Part shown: positions 1-13,725 of the stretch, in pieces
Numbering within the stretch: position 1 is the first letter of the stretch
Layout of the letters: each line of letters starts with the position of its first letter
DNA from: Synaphobranchus kaupii
Lineage: Eukaryota; Chordata; Actinopteri; Anguilliformes; Synaphobranchidae
Length of the DNA stretch: 64,000 nucleotides
Direction of reading: 5' to 3'
NCBI GenBank assembly: GCA_029718625.1
Contig: CM056389.1
Span: 5,166,186 to 5,230,185, forward strand
The notes under the pieces: model-generated
Databases searched by the model: none
The model's input: the letters and a program-made list of their open reading frames with translations, nothing else
Told to the model about the DNA's origin: nothing
Program-made: the position numbers and the translations under genes

Positions 1-3000
1 AGTGCTGTATTAATGAGTATTAGCGCTCAGTATCAGTGCTGCACTAGTGAGTATTAGCGCTCAGTATCAGTGCTATATTAATGAGTATTAGCCCCCTGTA
101 GCAGTGCTATATTAGTGCGTATTAGCGCTCTGTAGCAGTGCTGTATTAGTGAGTATTAGCGCTCTGTAGCAGTGCTAAACTAGTGAGTATTAGCGTTGAG
201 TATCAGTGCTATATTAATGAGTATTAGCACTCCGTAGCAGTGCTATATTAGTGAGTATTAGCGCTCTGTAGCAGTGCTATATTAGTGAGTATTAGCGCTC
301 TGTAGCAGTGTTATATTAGTGAGTATTAGCACTCTGTAGCAGTGCTATATTAGTGAGTATTAGTGCTCTGTAGCAGTGCTATATTAGTGAGTATTAGCGC
401 TCAGTATCAGTGCTAAACTAGTGAGTATTAGCGCTCTGTAGCAGTGCTATATTAATGAGTATTAGCGCTCAGTATCAGTGCTATATTAGTGAGTATTAGG
501 CCTCTGTAGCAGTGCTATATTAGTGAGTATTAGCGCTCTGTAGCAGTGTTATATTAGTGAGTATTAGCGCTCTGTAGCAGTGTTATATTAGTGAGTATTA
601 GCACTCTATAGCAGTGCTGTATTAGTGAGTATTAGGCCTCTGAAGTAGTGCTATATTAGTGAGTATTAGCGCTCTGTAGCAGTGTTATATTAGTGAGTAT
701 TAGCGCTCTGTAGCAGTGTTATATTAGTGAGTATTAGCACTCTGTAGCAGTGCTATATTAGTGAGTATTAGTGGTCTATAGCATTGCTGGTTTAGTGAGT
801 ATTAGCGCTCTGTAGCAGTGCTGTATTAGAGAGTATTAGTGCTCTGTAGCAGTGCTATATTAGTGAGTATTAGGGCTGTAGCAGTGCTGTATTAGTGAGT
901 AATAGCGCTCAGTATCAGTGCTGCACTAGTGAGTATTGGCGCTCTGTAGCAGTGCTATATTAATGAGTATTAGCGCTCTGTAGCAGTGCTGTATTAGTGA
1001 GTATTAGCGCTCAGTATCAGTGCTATATTAATGAGTATTAGCGCTCTGTAGCAGTGCTGTATTCGTGAGTATTAGCGCTCTGTAGCAGTGCTAAACTAGT
1101 GAGTATTAGCGTTGAGTATCAGTGCTATATTAATGAGTATTAGCGCTCCGTAGCAGTGCTATATTAGTGAGTATTAGCGCTCTGTAGCAGTGCTATATTA
1201 GTGAGTATTAGCGCTCTGTAGCAGTGTTATATTAGTGAGTATTAGCACTCTGTAGCAGTGCTATATTAGTGAGTATTAGTGCTCTGTAGCAGTGCTATAT
1301 TAGTGAGTATTAGCGCTCAGTATCAGTGCTAAACTAGTGAGTATTAGCGCTCTGTAGCAGTGCTATATTAGTGAGTATTAGCGCTCTGTAGCAGTGTTAT
1401 ATTAGTGAGTATTTGCACTCTGTAGCAGTGCTATATTAGTGAGTATTAGTGCTCTGTAGCAGTGCTATATTAGTGAGTATTAGCGCTCAGTATCAGTGCT
1501 AAACTAGTGAGTATTAGCGCTCTGTAGCAGTGCTATATTATTGAGTATTAGCGCTCAGTATCAGTGCTATATTAGTGAGTATTAGGCCTCTGTAGCAGTG
1601 CTGTATTAGTGAGTATTAGCACTCTGTATCAGTGCTAAACTAGTGAGTATTAGCGCTCAGTATCAGTGCTATATTAATGAGTATTAGCGCTCAGTATCAG
1701 TGCTATATTAGTGAGTATTAGGCCTCTGTAGCAGTGCTATATTAGTGAGTATTAGCGCTCTGTAGCAGTGTTATATTAGTGAGTATTAGCGCTCTGTAGC
1801 AGTGTTATATTAGTGAGTATTAGCACTCTGTAGCAGTGCTATATTAGTGAGTATTAGTGCTCTGTAGCAGTGCTATATTAGTGAGTATTAGCGCTCAGTA
1901 TCAGTGCTAAACTAGTGAGTATTAGCGCTCAGTATCAGTGCTGTATTAATGAGTATTAGCGCTCTGTAGCAGTGTTATATTAGTGAGTATTAGCGCTCTG
2001 TAGCAGTGCTGTATTAGTGAGTATTAGGACTCTGTAGCAGTGCTGTATTAGTGAGTATTAGGACTCTGTAGCAGTGCTGTATTAGTGAGTATTAGCACTC
2101 TGTATCAGTGCTAAACTAGTGAGTATTAGCGCTCAGTATCAGTGCTATATTAATGAGTATTAGCGCTCAGTATCAGTGCTATATTAGTGAGTATTAGGCC
2201 TCTGTAGCAGTGCTATATTAGTGAGTATTAGCGCTCTGTAGCAGTGTTATATTAGTGAGTATTAGCGCTCTGTAGCAGTGTTATATTAGTGAGTATTAGC
2301 ACTCTGTAGCAGTGCTATATTAGTGAGTATTAGTGCTCTGTAGCAGTGCTATATTAGTGAGTATTAGCGCTCAGTATCAGTGCTAAACTAGTGAGTATTA
2401 GCGCTCAGTATCAGTGCTATATTAATGAGTATTAGCGCTCAGTATCAGTGCTATATTAGTGAGTATTAGGCCTCTGTAGCAGTGCTATATTAGTGAGTAT
2501 TAGCGCTCTGTAGCAGTGTTATATTAGTGAGTATTAGCGCTCTGTAGCAGTGTTATATTAGTGAGTATTAGCACTCTGTAGCAGTGCTGTATTAGTGAGT
2601 ATTAGGCCTCTGTAGCAGTGCTATATTAGTGAGTATTAGCGCTCTGTAGCAGTGTTACATTAGTGAGTATTAGCGCTCTGTAGCAGTGTTATATTAGTGA
2701 GTATTAGCACTCTGTAGCAGTGCTATATTAGTGAATATTAGCGCTCTGTAGCAGTGCTGTATTAGTGAGTATTAGCGCTCTGTAGCAGTGCTGTATTAGT
2801 GAGTATTAGTGCTCTGTAGCAGTGCTATATTAGTGAGTATTAGGACTGTAGCAGTGCTGTATTAAGTGAGTAATAGCGCTCAGTATCAGTGCTGCACTAG
2901 TGAGTATTGGCGCTCTGTAGCAGTGCTATATTAATGAGTATTAGCGCTCTGTAGCAGTGCTGTATTAGTGAGTATTAGCGCTCAGTATCAGTGCTATATT

Positions 3001-6000
3001 AATGAGTATTAGCGCTCTGTAGCAGTGCTGTATTAGTGAGTATTAGCGCTCAGTATCAGTGCTGCACTAGTGAGTATTAGCGCTCAGTATCAGTGCTATA
3101 TTAATGAGTATTAGCCCCCTGTAGCAGTGCTATATTAGTGCGTATTAGCGCTCTGTAGCAGTGCTGTATTAGTGAGTATTAGCGCTCTGTAGCAGTGCTA
3201 AACTAGTGAGTATTAGCGTTGAGTATCAGTGCTATATTAATGAGTATTAGCACTCCGTAGCAGTGCTATATTAGTGAGTATTAGCGCTCTGTAGCAGTGC
3301 TATATTAGTGAGTATTAGCGCTCTGTAGCAGTGTTATATTAGTGAGTATTAGCACTCTGTAGCAGTGCTATATTAGTGAGTATTAGTGCTCTGTAGCAGT
3401 GCTATATTAGTGAGTATTAGCGCTCAGTATCAGTGCTAAACTAGTGAGTATTAGCGCTCTGTAGCAGTGCTATATTAATGAGTATTAGCGCTCTGTAGCA
3501 GTGCTAAACTAGTGAGTATTAGCGATCAGTGCTGCACTAGTGAGTATTAGCGCTCTAGCAGTGCTATACTAGTGAGTATTAGCGCTCTGTAGCAGTGCTG
3601 TATTAGTGAGTATTAGCGCTCTGTAGCAGTGTTATATTAGTGAGTATTAGCACTCTGTAGCAGTGCTATACTAGTGAGTATTAGCGCTGAGTATCAGTGC
3701 TATATTAATGAGTATTAGCGCTCTGTAGCAGTGCTATATTAGTCAGTATTAGCGCTCAGTAGCAGTACTATATTAGTGAGTATTAGCGCTCACTATCAGT
3801 GCTGCACTAGTGAGTATTAGCGCTCTGTAGCAGTGCTATACTAGTGAGTATTAGCGCTATGTGGCAGTGCTGTATTAGTGAGTATTAGCGCTCTGTAGCA
3901 GTGCTAAACTAGTGAGTATTAGCGCTCAGTATCAGTGCTATATTAATGAGTATTAGCGCTCTGTAGGAGTGCTGTATTAGTGAGTATTAGTGCTCTGTAT
4001 CAGTACTATATTAGTGAGTATTAGTGCTTTGTCACAGTGCTATACTAGTGAGTATTAGCGCTCTGTCGCAGTGCTAAACTAGTGAGTATTAGCGGTCAGT
4101 ATCAGTGCTATATTCGTGAGTATTAGCGCTCTGTAGCAGTGCTATACTAGTGAGTATTTGCGGTCTGTAGCAGTGCTGTATTAGTGAGTATTAGCGCTCT
4201 GTAGCCGTGCTAAACTAGTGAGTATTAGCGCTGAGTATCAGTGCTATATTAATGAGTATGAGCGCTCTGTAGCAGTGCTATATTAGTGAGTATTAGCGCT
4301 CAGTAGCAGTGTTATATTAGTGAGTATTAGCGCTCTGTAGCAGTGCTATATTAGTGAGTATTAGCGCTCAGTATCAGTGCTATATTAGTGAGTATTAGCG
4401 CTCTGTAGCAGTGTTATATTAGTGAGTATTAGCACTCTGTAGCAGTGCTGTATTAGTGAGTAATAGCGCTCAGTATCAGTGCTGCACTAGTGAGTATTGA
4501 CGCTCTGTAGCAGTGCTATATTAATGAGTATTAGCGCTCTGTAGCAGTGCTGTATTAGTGAGTATTAGCGCTCAGTATCAGTGTTATATTAATGAGTATT
4601 AGCGCTCTGTAGCAGTGCTATATTAGTGAGTATTAGGACTGTAGCAGTGCTGTATTAAGTGAGTAATAGCGCTCAGTATCAGTGCTGCACTAGTGAGTAT
4701 TGGCGCTCTGTAGCAGTGCTATATTAATGAGTATTAGCGCTCTGTAGCAGTGATGTATTAGTGAGTATTAGCGCTCAGTATCAGTGCTATATTAATGAGT
4801 ATTAGCGCTCTGTAGCAGTGCTGTATTAGTGAGTATTAGCGCTCAGTATCAGTGCTGCACTAGTGAGTATTAGCGCTCAGTATCAGTGCTATATTAATGA
4901 GTATTAGCCCCCTGTAGCAGTGCTATATTAGTGCGTATTAGCGCTCTGTCGCAGTGCTAAACTGGTGAGTATTAGCGCTCAGTATCAGTGCTATATTCGT
5001 GAGTATTAGCACTCTGTAGCAGTGCTATATTAGTGAGTATTAGCGCTCTGTAGCAGTGCTGTATTAGTGAGTATTAGCGCTCTGTAGCAGTGCTGTATTA
5101 GTGAGTATTAGCGCTCTGTCGCAGTGCTAAACTGGTGAGTATTAGCGCTCAGTATCAGTGCTATATTCGTGAGTATTAGCGCTCAGTAGCAGTGCTGTAT
5201 TAGTGAGTATTAGCGCTCTGTCGCAGTGCTAAACTGGTGAGTATTAGCGCTGAGTATCAGTGCTATATTAATGAGTATTAGCGCTCTGTAGCAGTGCCAT
5301 ATTAGTGAGTATTAGCGCTTAGTAGCAGTGTTATATTAGTGAGTATTAGCACTCAGTAGCAGTGCTATATTAGTGAGTATTAGCGCTCTGTCGCAGGGCT
5401 AAACTAGTGAGTATTAGCGCTCAGTATCAGTGCTATATTAATGAGTATTAGCGCTCTGTAGCAGTGTTATATTAGTGAGTATTAGCGCTCTGTAGCAGTG
5501 CTGTATTAGTGAGTATTAGGACTCTAGCAGTGCTGTATTAGTGAGTATTAGGACTCTGTAGCAGTGCTGTATTAGTGAGTATTAGCACTCTGTATCAGTG
5601 GTAAACTAGTGAGTATTAGCGCTCAGTAACAGTGCTATATTAATGAGTATTAGCGCTCAGTATCAGTGCTGTATTAGTGAGTATTAGGCCTCTGTAGCAG
5701 TGCTATATTAGTGAGTATTAGCACTCTGTAGCAGTGTTATATTAGTGAGTATTAGCGCTCTGTAGCAGTGTTATATTAGTGAGTATTAGCACTCTGTAGC
5801 AGTGCTGTATTAGTGAGTATTAGCACTCTGTATCAGTGCTAAACTAGTGAGTATTAGCGCTCAGTATCAGTGCTATATTAATGAGTATTAGCGCTCAGTA
5901 TCAGTGCTGTATTAGTGAGTATTAGGCCTCTGTAGCAGTGCTATATTACTGAGTATTAGCACTCTGTAGCAGTGTTTATATTAGTGAGTATTAGCGCTCT

Positions 6001-9000
6001 GTAGCAGTGTTATATTAGTGAGTATTAGCACTCTGTAGCAGTGCTGTATTCGTGAGTATTAGCGCTCTGTAGCAGTGCTATATTAGTGAGTATTAGCACT
6101 CTGTAGCAGTGCTGTATTAGTGAGTATTAGCGCTCTCTAGCAGTGCTAAACTAGTGAGTATTAGCGCTCAGTATCAGTGCTGTATTAATGAGTATTAGCG
6201 CTCTGTAGCAGTGTTATATTAGTGAGTATTAGCGCTCTGTAGCAGTGCTGTATTAGTGAGTATTAGGACTCTGTAGCAGTGCTGTATTAGTGAGTATTAG
6301 GACTCTGTAGCAGTGCTGTATTAGTGAGTATTAGCACTCTGTATCAGTGCTAAACTAGTGAGTATAAGCGCTCAGTATCAGTGCTATATTAATGAGTATT
6401 AGCGCTCAGTATCAGTGCTATATTAGTGAGTATTAGGCCTCTGTAGCAGTGCTATATTAGTGAGTATTAGCGCTCTGTAGCAGTGTTATATTAGTGAGTA
6501 TTAGCGCTCTGTAGCAGTGTTATATTAGTGAGTATTAGCACTCTGTAGCAGTGCTATATTAGTGAGTATTAGTGCTCTGTAGCAGTGCTATATTAGTGAG
6601 TATTAGCGCTCAGTATCAGTGCTAAACTAGTGAGTATTAGCGCTCAGTATCAGTGCTATATTAATGAGTATTAGCGCTCAGTATCAGTGCTATATTAGTG
6701 AGTATTAGGCCTCTGTAGCAGTGCTATATTAGTGAGTATTAGCGCTCTGTAGCAGTGTTATATTAGTGAGTATTAGCGCTCTGTAGCAGTGTTATATTAG
6801 TGAGTATTAGCACTCTGTAGCAGTGCTGTATTAGTGAGTATTAGGCCTCTGTAGCAGTGCTATATTAGTGAGTATTAGCGCTCTGTAGCAGTGTTACATT
6901 AGTGAGTATTAGCGCTCTGTAGCAGTGTTATATTAGTGAGTATTAGCACTCTGTAGCAGTGCTATATTAGTGAATATTAGCGCTCTGTAGCAGTGCTGTA
7001 TTAGTGAGTATTAGCGCTCTGTAGCAGTGCTGTATTAGTGAGTATTAGTGCTCTGTAGCAGTGCTATATTAGTGAGTATTAGGACTGTAGCAGTGCTGTA
7101 TTAAGTGAGTAATAGCGCTCAGTATCAGTGCTGCACTAGTGAGTATTGGCGCTCTGTAGCAGTGCTATATTAATGAGTATTAGCGCTCTGTAGCAGTGCT
7201 GTATTAGTGAGTATTAGCGCTCAGTATCAGTGCTATATTAATGAGTATTAGCGCTCTGTAGCAGTGCTGTATTAATGAGTATTAGCGCTCAGTATCAGTG
7301 CTGCACTAGTGAGTATTAGCGCTCAGTATCAGTGCTATATTAATGAGTATTAGCCCCCTGTAGCAGTGCTATATTAGTGCGTATTAGCGCTCTGTAGCAG
7401 TGCTGTATTAGTGAGTATTAGCGCTCTGTAGCAGTGCTAAACTAGTGAGTATTAGCGTTGAGTATCAGTGCTATATTAATGAGTATTAGCACTCCGTAGC
7501 AGTGCTATATTAGTGAGTATTAGCGCTCTGTAGCAGTGCTATATTAGTGAGTATTAGCGCTCTGTAGCAGTGTTATATTAGTGAGTATTAGCACTCTGTA
7601 GCAGTGCTATATTAGTGAGTATTAGTGCTCTGTAGCAGTGCTATATTAGTGAGTATTAGCGCTCAGTATCAGTGCTAAACTAGTGAGTATTAGCGCTCTG
7701 TAGCAGTGCTATATTAATGAGTATTAGCGCTCAGTATCAGTGCTATATTAGTGAGTATTAGGCCTCTGTAGCAGTGCTATATTAGTGAGTATTAGCGCTC
7801 TGTAGCAGTGTTATATTAGTGAGTATTAGCGCTCTGTAGCAGTGTTATATTAGTGAGTATTAGCACTCTATAGCAGTGCTGTATTAGTGAGTATTAGGCC
7901 TCTGAAGTAGTGCTATATTAGTGAGTATTAGCGCTCTGTAGCAGTGTTATATTAGTGAGTATTAGCGCTCTGTAGCAGTGTTATATTAGTGAGTATTAGC
8001 ACTCTGTAGCAGTGCTATATTAGTGAGTATTAGTGGTCTGTAGCAGTGCTGTATTAGTGAGTATTAGCGCTCTGTAGCAGTGCTGTATTAGAGAGTATTA
8101 GTGCTCTGTAGCAGTGCTATATTAGTGAGTATTAGGGCTGTAGCAGTGCTGTATTAGTGAGTAATAGCGCTCAGTATCAGTGCTGCACTAGTGAGTATTG
8201 GCGCTCTGTAGCAGTGCTATATTAATGAGTATTAGCGCTCTGTAGCAGTGCTGTATTAGTGAGTATTAGCGCTCAGTATCAGTGCTATATTAATGAGTAT
8301 TAGCGCTCTGTAGCAGTGCTGTATTCGTGAGTATTAGCGCTCTGTAGCAGTGCTAAACTAGTGAGTATTAGCGTTGAGTATCAGTGCTATATTAATGAGT
8401 ATTAGCGCTCCGTAGCAGTGCTATATTAGTGAGTATTAGCGCTCTGTAGCAGTGCTATATTAGTGAGTATTAGCGCTCTGTAGCAGTGTTATATTAGTGA
8501 GTATTAGCACTCTGTAGCAGTGCTATATTAGTGAGTATTAGTGCTCTGTAGCAGTGCTATATTAGTGAGTATTAGCGCTCAGTATCAGTGCTAAACTAGT
8601 GAGTATTAGCGCTCTGTAGCAGTGCTATATTAGTGAGTATTAGCGCTCTGTAGCAGTGTTATATTAGTGAGTATTTGCACTCTGTAGCAGTGCTATATTA
8701 GTGAGTATTAGTGCTCTGTAGCAGTGCTATATTAGTGAGTATTAGCGCTCAGTATCAGTGCTAAACTAGTGAGTATTAGCGCTCTGTAGCAGTGCTATAT
8801 TATTGAGTATTAGCGCTCAGTATCAGTGCTATATTAGTGAGTATTAGGCCTCTGTAGCAGTGCTGTATTAGTGAGTATTAGCACTCTGTATCAGTGCTAA
8901 ACTAGTGAGTATTAGCGCTCAGTATCAGTGCTATATTAATGAGTATTAGCGCTCAGTATCAGTGCTATATTAGTGAGTATTAGGCCTCTGTAGCAGTGCT

Positions 9001-12000
9001 ATATTAGTGAGTATTAGCGCTCTGTAGCAGTGTTATATTAGTGAGTATTAGCGCTCTGTAGCAGTGTTATATTAGTGAGTATTAGCACTCTGTAGCAGTG
9101 CTATATTAGTGAGTATTAGTGCTCTGTAGCAGTGCTATATTAGTGAGTATTAGCGCTCAGTATCAGTGCTAAACTAGTGAGTATTAGCGCTCAGTATCAG
9201 TGCTGTATTAATGAGTATTAGCGCTCTGTAGCAGTGTTATATTAGTGAGTATTAGCGCTCTGTAGCAGTGCTGTATTAGTGAGTATTAGGACTCTGTAGC
9301 AGTGCTGTATTAGTGAGTATTAGGACTCTGTAGCAGTGCTGTATTAGTGAGTATTAGCACTCTGTATCAGTGCTAAACTAGTGAGTATTAGCGCTCAGTA
9401 TCAGTGCTATATTAATGAGTATTAGCGCTCAGTATCAGTGCTATATTAGTGAGTATTAGGCCTCTGTAGCAGTGCTATATTAGTGAGTATTAGCGCTCTG
9501 TAGCAGTGTTATATTAGTGAGTATTAGCGCTCTGTAGCAGTGTTATATTAGTGAGTATTAGCACTCTGTAGCAGTGCTATATTAGTGAGTATTAGTGCTC
9601 TGTAGCAGTGCTATATTAGTGAGTATTAGCGCTCAGTATCAGTGCTAAACTAGTGAGTATTAGCGCTCAGTATCAGTGCTATATTAATGAGTATTAGCGC
9701 TCAGTATCAGTGCTATATTAGTGAGTATTAGGCCTCTGTAGCAGTGCTATATTAGTGAGTATTAGCGCTCTGTAGCAGTGTTATATTAGTGAGTATTAGC
9801 GCTCTGTAGCAGTGTTATATTAGTGAGTATTAGCACTCTGTAGCAGTGCTGTATTAGTGAGTATTAGGCCTCTGTAGCAGTGCTATATTAGTGAGTATTA
9901 GCGCTCTGTAGCAGTGTTACATTAGTGAGTATTAGCGCTCTGTAGCAGTGTTATATTAGTGAGTATTAGCACTCTGTAGCAGTGCTATATTAGTGAATAT
10001 TAGCGCTCTGTAGCAGTGCTGTATTAGTGAGTATTAGCGCTCTGTAGCAGTGCTGTATTAGTGAGTATTAGTGCTCTGTAGCAGTGCTATATTAGTGAGT
10101 ATTAGGACTGTAGCAGTGCTGTATTAAGTGAGTAATAGCGCTCAGTATCAGTGCTGCACTAGTGAGTATTGGCGCTCTGTAGCAGTGCTATATTAATGAG
10201 TATTAGCGCTCTGTAGCAGTGCTGTATTAGTGAGTATTAGCGCTCAGTATCAGTGCTATATTAATGAGTATTAGCGCTCTGTAGCAGTGCTGTATTAGTG
10301 AGTATTAGCGCTCAGTATCAGTGCTGCACTAGTGAGTATTAGCGCTCAGTATCAGTGCTATATTAATGAGTATTAGCCCCCTGTAGCAGTGCTATATTAG
10401 TGCGTATTAGCGCTCTGTAGCAGTGCTGTATTAGTGAGTATTAGCGCTCTGTAGCAGTGCTAAACTAGTGAGTATTAGCGTTGAGTATCAGTGCTATATT
10501 AATGAGTATTAGCACTCCGTAGCAGTGCTATATTAGTGAGTATTAGCGCTCTGTAGCAGTGCTATATTAGTGAGTATTAGCGCTCTGTAGCAGTGTTATA
10601 TTAGTGAGTATTAGCACTCTGTAGCAGTGCTATATTAGTGAGTATTAGTGCTCTGTAGCAGTGCTATATTAGTGAGTATTAGCGCTCAGTATCAGTGCTA
10701 AACTAGTGAGTATTAGCGCTCTGTAGCAGTGCTATATTAATGAGTATTAGCGCTCAGTATCAGTGCTATATTAGTGAGTATTAGGCCTCTGTAGCAGTGC
10801 TATATTAGTGAGTATTAGCGCTCTGTAGCAGTGTTATATTAGTGAGTATTAGCGCTCTGTAGCAGTGTTATATTAGTGAGTATTAGCGCTCTGTAGCAGT
10901 GTTATATTAGTGAGTATTAGCACTCTGTAGCAGTGCTATATTAGTGAGTATTAGTGGTCTGTAGCAGTGCTGTATTAGTGAGTATTAGCGCTCTGTAGCA
11001 GTGCTGTATTAGAGAGTATTAGTGCTCTGTAGCAGTGCTATATTAGTGAGTATTAGGACTGTAGCAGTGCTGTATTAGTGAGTAATAGCGCTCAGTATCA
11101 GTGCTGCACTAGTGAGTGTTGGCGCTCTGTAGCAGTGCTATATTAATGAGTATTAGCGCTCTGTAGCAGTGCTGTATTAGTGAGTATTAGCGCTCAGTAT
11201 CAGTGCTATATTAATGAGTATTAGCGCTCTGTAGCAGTGCTGAATTAGTGAGTATTAGCGCTCAGTATCAGTGCTGCACTAGTGAGTATTAGCGCTCAGT
11301 ATCAGTGCTATATTAATGAGTATTAGCCCCCTGTAGCAGTGCTATATTAGTGCGTATTAGCACTCTGTAGCAGTGCTGTATTAGTGAGTATTAGCGCTCT
11401 GTAGCAGTGCTAAACTAGTGAGTATTAGCGTTGAGTATCAGTGCTATATTAATGAGTATTAGCGCTCCGTAGCAGTGCTATATTAGTGAGTATTAGCGCT
11501 CTGTAGCAGTGCTATATTAGTGAGTATTAGCGCTCTGTAGCAGTGTTATATTAGTGAGTATTAGCACTCTGTAGCAGTGCTGTATTAGTGAGTATTAGCG
11601 CTCTGTAGCAGTGCTATATTAGTGAGTATTAGCGCTCTGTAGCAGTGTTATATTAGTGAGTATTAGCGCTCTGTAGCAGTGTTATATTAATGAGTATTTG
11701 CGCTCTGTAGCAGTGTTATATTAGTGCGTATTAGCGCTCTGTAGCAGTGCTATATTAGTGAGTATTAGCGCTCTGTAGCACTGCTGTATTAGTGAGTATT
11801 AGCGCTCTGTAGCAGTTCTATATTAGTGTGTATTAGCGCTCTGTAGCAGTGCTATATTAGTGAGTATTAGCGCTCTGTAGCAGTGTTATATTAGTGAGTA
11901 TTAGCGCTCTGTAGCAGTGTTATATTAGTGCGTATTAGCGCTCTGTAGCAGTGCTATATTAGTGAGTATTAGCGCTCTGTAGCAGTGTTATATTAGTGCG

Positions 12001-12083
12001 TATTAGCACTCTGTAGCAGTGCTGTATTAGTGAGTATTAGGCCTCTGTAGCAGTGCTATATTAGTGAGTATTAGCGCTCTGTA
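1..12083. repeat. 34-bp satellite array with higher-order structure
   Basis: Head-to-tail repeats of about 34 bp, some 355 copies, built from segments such as TAGTGAGTATTAGCGCT and CTGTAGCAGTGCTATAT. Variants recur in a fixed order: GCGCTCAGTATC versus GCGCTCTGTAGC, CTAAACTAG, CTGCACTAG, GGCCTCTG, and GCCCCCTGTAGC. The last lies near 92, 3,115, 4,908, 7,354, 10,377 and 11,327, which reveals higher-order repeats. Most monomers carry the palindrome AGCGCT. The array runs off the left edge of the window and stops abruptly at about 12,083. No gene is seen inside it. Confidence 0.97.
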
Positions 12084-12216
12084 TTAGCACTGGCTGTGTT
12101 TCCTCACTGTCTGGTCAGACTGCTGGGTGGTCTGCTGGCCCTCGGTGTAAATCTCCACCCTGATTCGTTTGGCTCTCTCCTCCTGCCTGCGGGCCACCCC
12201 CTCCTGAGCTGGCTTC
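12084..12216 (-). CDS. Possible exon of an unidentified gene, abutting the satellite
   Basis: On the minus strand a pyrimidine-containing stretch ending in TTGCAG (12,222-12,217) is a good splice acceptor. The following frame is open for 43 codons and reads as real protein: it starts KPAQEGVARRQEERAKR, continues with charged and Gln-rich residues (EIYTEGQQTTQQ) and ends with TAA at 12,084-12,086. That stop lies at the satellite boundary. A GTGAGG near 12,108-12,103 could instead be a splice donor, putting the satellite in an intron. The frame has no Met, so it would be an internal or last exon. I do not recognise the protein. Composition and splice context are seen; that it is a gene is inference. 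Confidence 0.35.
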
Positions 12217-13070
12217 CTGCAACATTGAGAAGGCAGCTATCAGAGCGAGACCACACAAGTCATTTTCACACCCTCTTTCCAGCAACTTCTCAAACCTCAA
12301 CTATATCCTGTATTTTTGCAGAACCAGATCCACCAAAGCATGTGAGTATATTTTTTTACATTCTCTTAAGTCTCTGCCATTTAAATTTGTCTGGGGAAAA
12401 GATCACATCTTACTACAGCCTTGTTCCTGATTAGTGTTATGATGCCTTCATAAATGTCCCAAATGTTGTGTTTGTCGCCCCCTTGTGTGCAATGCCAGTA
12501 TTTCCACAGACACCGTCCTTTTTGATACTCACTGCTTTTGAGCGATGTCTTGCTGCCTGGATCCCTCCAGCTCACTCCCTTCCCTCTCAACTACTGAGTC
12601 AGCCTCCTTACCCTGCAGCAGAAAACCCTGTACTAAATATCAACTGTTCACCTGCATGTAGAGCTAAAGGAACTAATTTTAAAGGGATGTGCTTGAGAAG
12701 ACAAGACAAAATCCAACCAAAGATGGTCGACCATCAATGAAATAATTCTGGTATTTCTAATATTCTGGCAATGCTGTACTGTTCAGTGCAACATTACTTA
12801 CATGTCCTTCTGAAAGACAATTCCACGCCAAATCGCCACCATTATGGAAGACAAGTGGGTGGAATTATACAAACAGTTTAATCAGATCTAACGGTTGTAG
12901 GATCAAGAAAAAACAAGATCAAGTACACGCGATAAATCCGATAAGTGGTCTAAAATCAAGCAGAAAAAAACCTAAATATAAAGAACAACGAGGGTTATAA
13001 TCCACTGTGACGTGTTAGTGAATATTATGACGTCATAATTTCACAGAAAGCTCAATGCAAAGCCCGTTAA
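12217..13070. other. Mostly unique AT-rich DNA, no gene recognised
   Basis: Single-copy-looking sequence between the possible exon and the TIR element. Short open frames are present on both strands, but none has a recognisable motif or convincing exon structure. It could be intronic if the exon to its left is real. Confidence 0.6.
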
Positions 13071-13624
13071 GCTGATGGTACACGGGCAATGTTTTCACGC
13101 AATATTGCCAGCAATGGGGCAATAACTGAAAAAAGAATGTTTGCGGATCCTGTTTTTAACCTCCGTTTCGAACCTTACCTTAGGTCTGCTGAATAAAGTT
13201 AGCTAGCTAGCTAGTTAAAAGTCACTCGGTTCGTCAGTACGGCGGTGACTGAGTAATAATACCAATTATTTACAATCAAAAGTCAAGAATACCATAACCT
13301 ATGAAAAGTTGGACTTTATTTCAACATTACACTAATACATCAATATAACTTAACTCAGTAATAAATAAATTAATAAAGTTATAAGAGATCAGCATCCCTT
13401 CGGTTTCCTCGCACCACATGGCAGCCATTGTTGAAATTTATTTTTGGAAGACTCAGGTGTCATGTGACCCAAACTCTCATCTGTGATTAGATGGTAGCAA
13501 AATATTGCTTGCCTCGATCAAACTTGTTCAGATATTGATGTATCAATAGGAAAATTGCCAGCAATCATTGCCTGTCAATATTGCCGGTAATATTGCCTGA
13601 AAATATTGCCCGTGTACCATCAGC
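13071..13624. mobile_element. Non-autonomous TIR DNA transposon (MITE), about 550 bp
   Basis: The left end GCTGATGGTACACGGGCAAT and the right end, read as its reverse complement, match almost perfectly over about 27 bp, giving terminal inverted repeats. Copies of TATTGCC/GGCAATA cluster near both ends as subterminal motifs. No transposase frame fits inside. The left flank is TTAA and the right flank TTTA, which could be a decayed TTAA target duplication (piggyBac or Kolobok type); this assignment is tentative. Confidence 0.75.
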
Positions 13625-13725
13625 TTTAGAGATCTCTTTCTTGGGCTCTGGTTCAATGCAGGCGTTAGTAATTCACATTTATTAGGAATCCCGATAGGAA
13701 GAAGTCGGTCTGGGTTGAAAAATCG

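Noticed and set aside
1..12083. CRISPR-like array because of regular short repeats
   Set aside because: Repeats are directly head to tail without unique spacers, and the surrounding transposons are vertebrate.
1..12083. Degenerate telomere repeat, because TTAGTG resembles TTAGGG
   Set aside because: The match is one hexamer within a 34-bp unit with no G-run, so it is not telomeric sequence.
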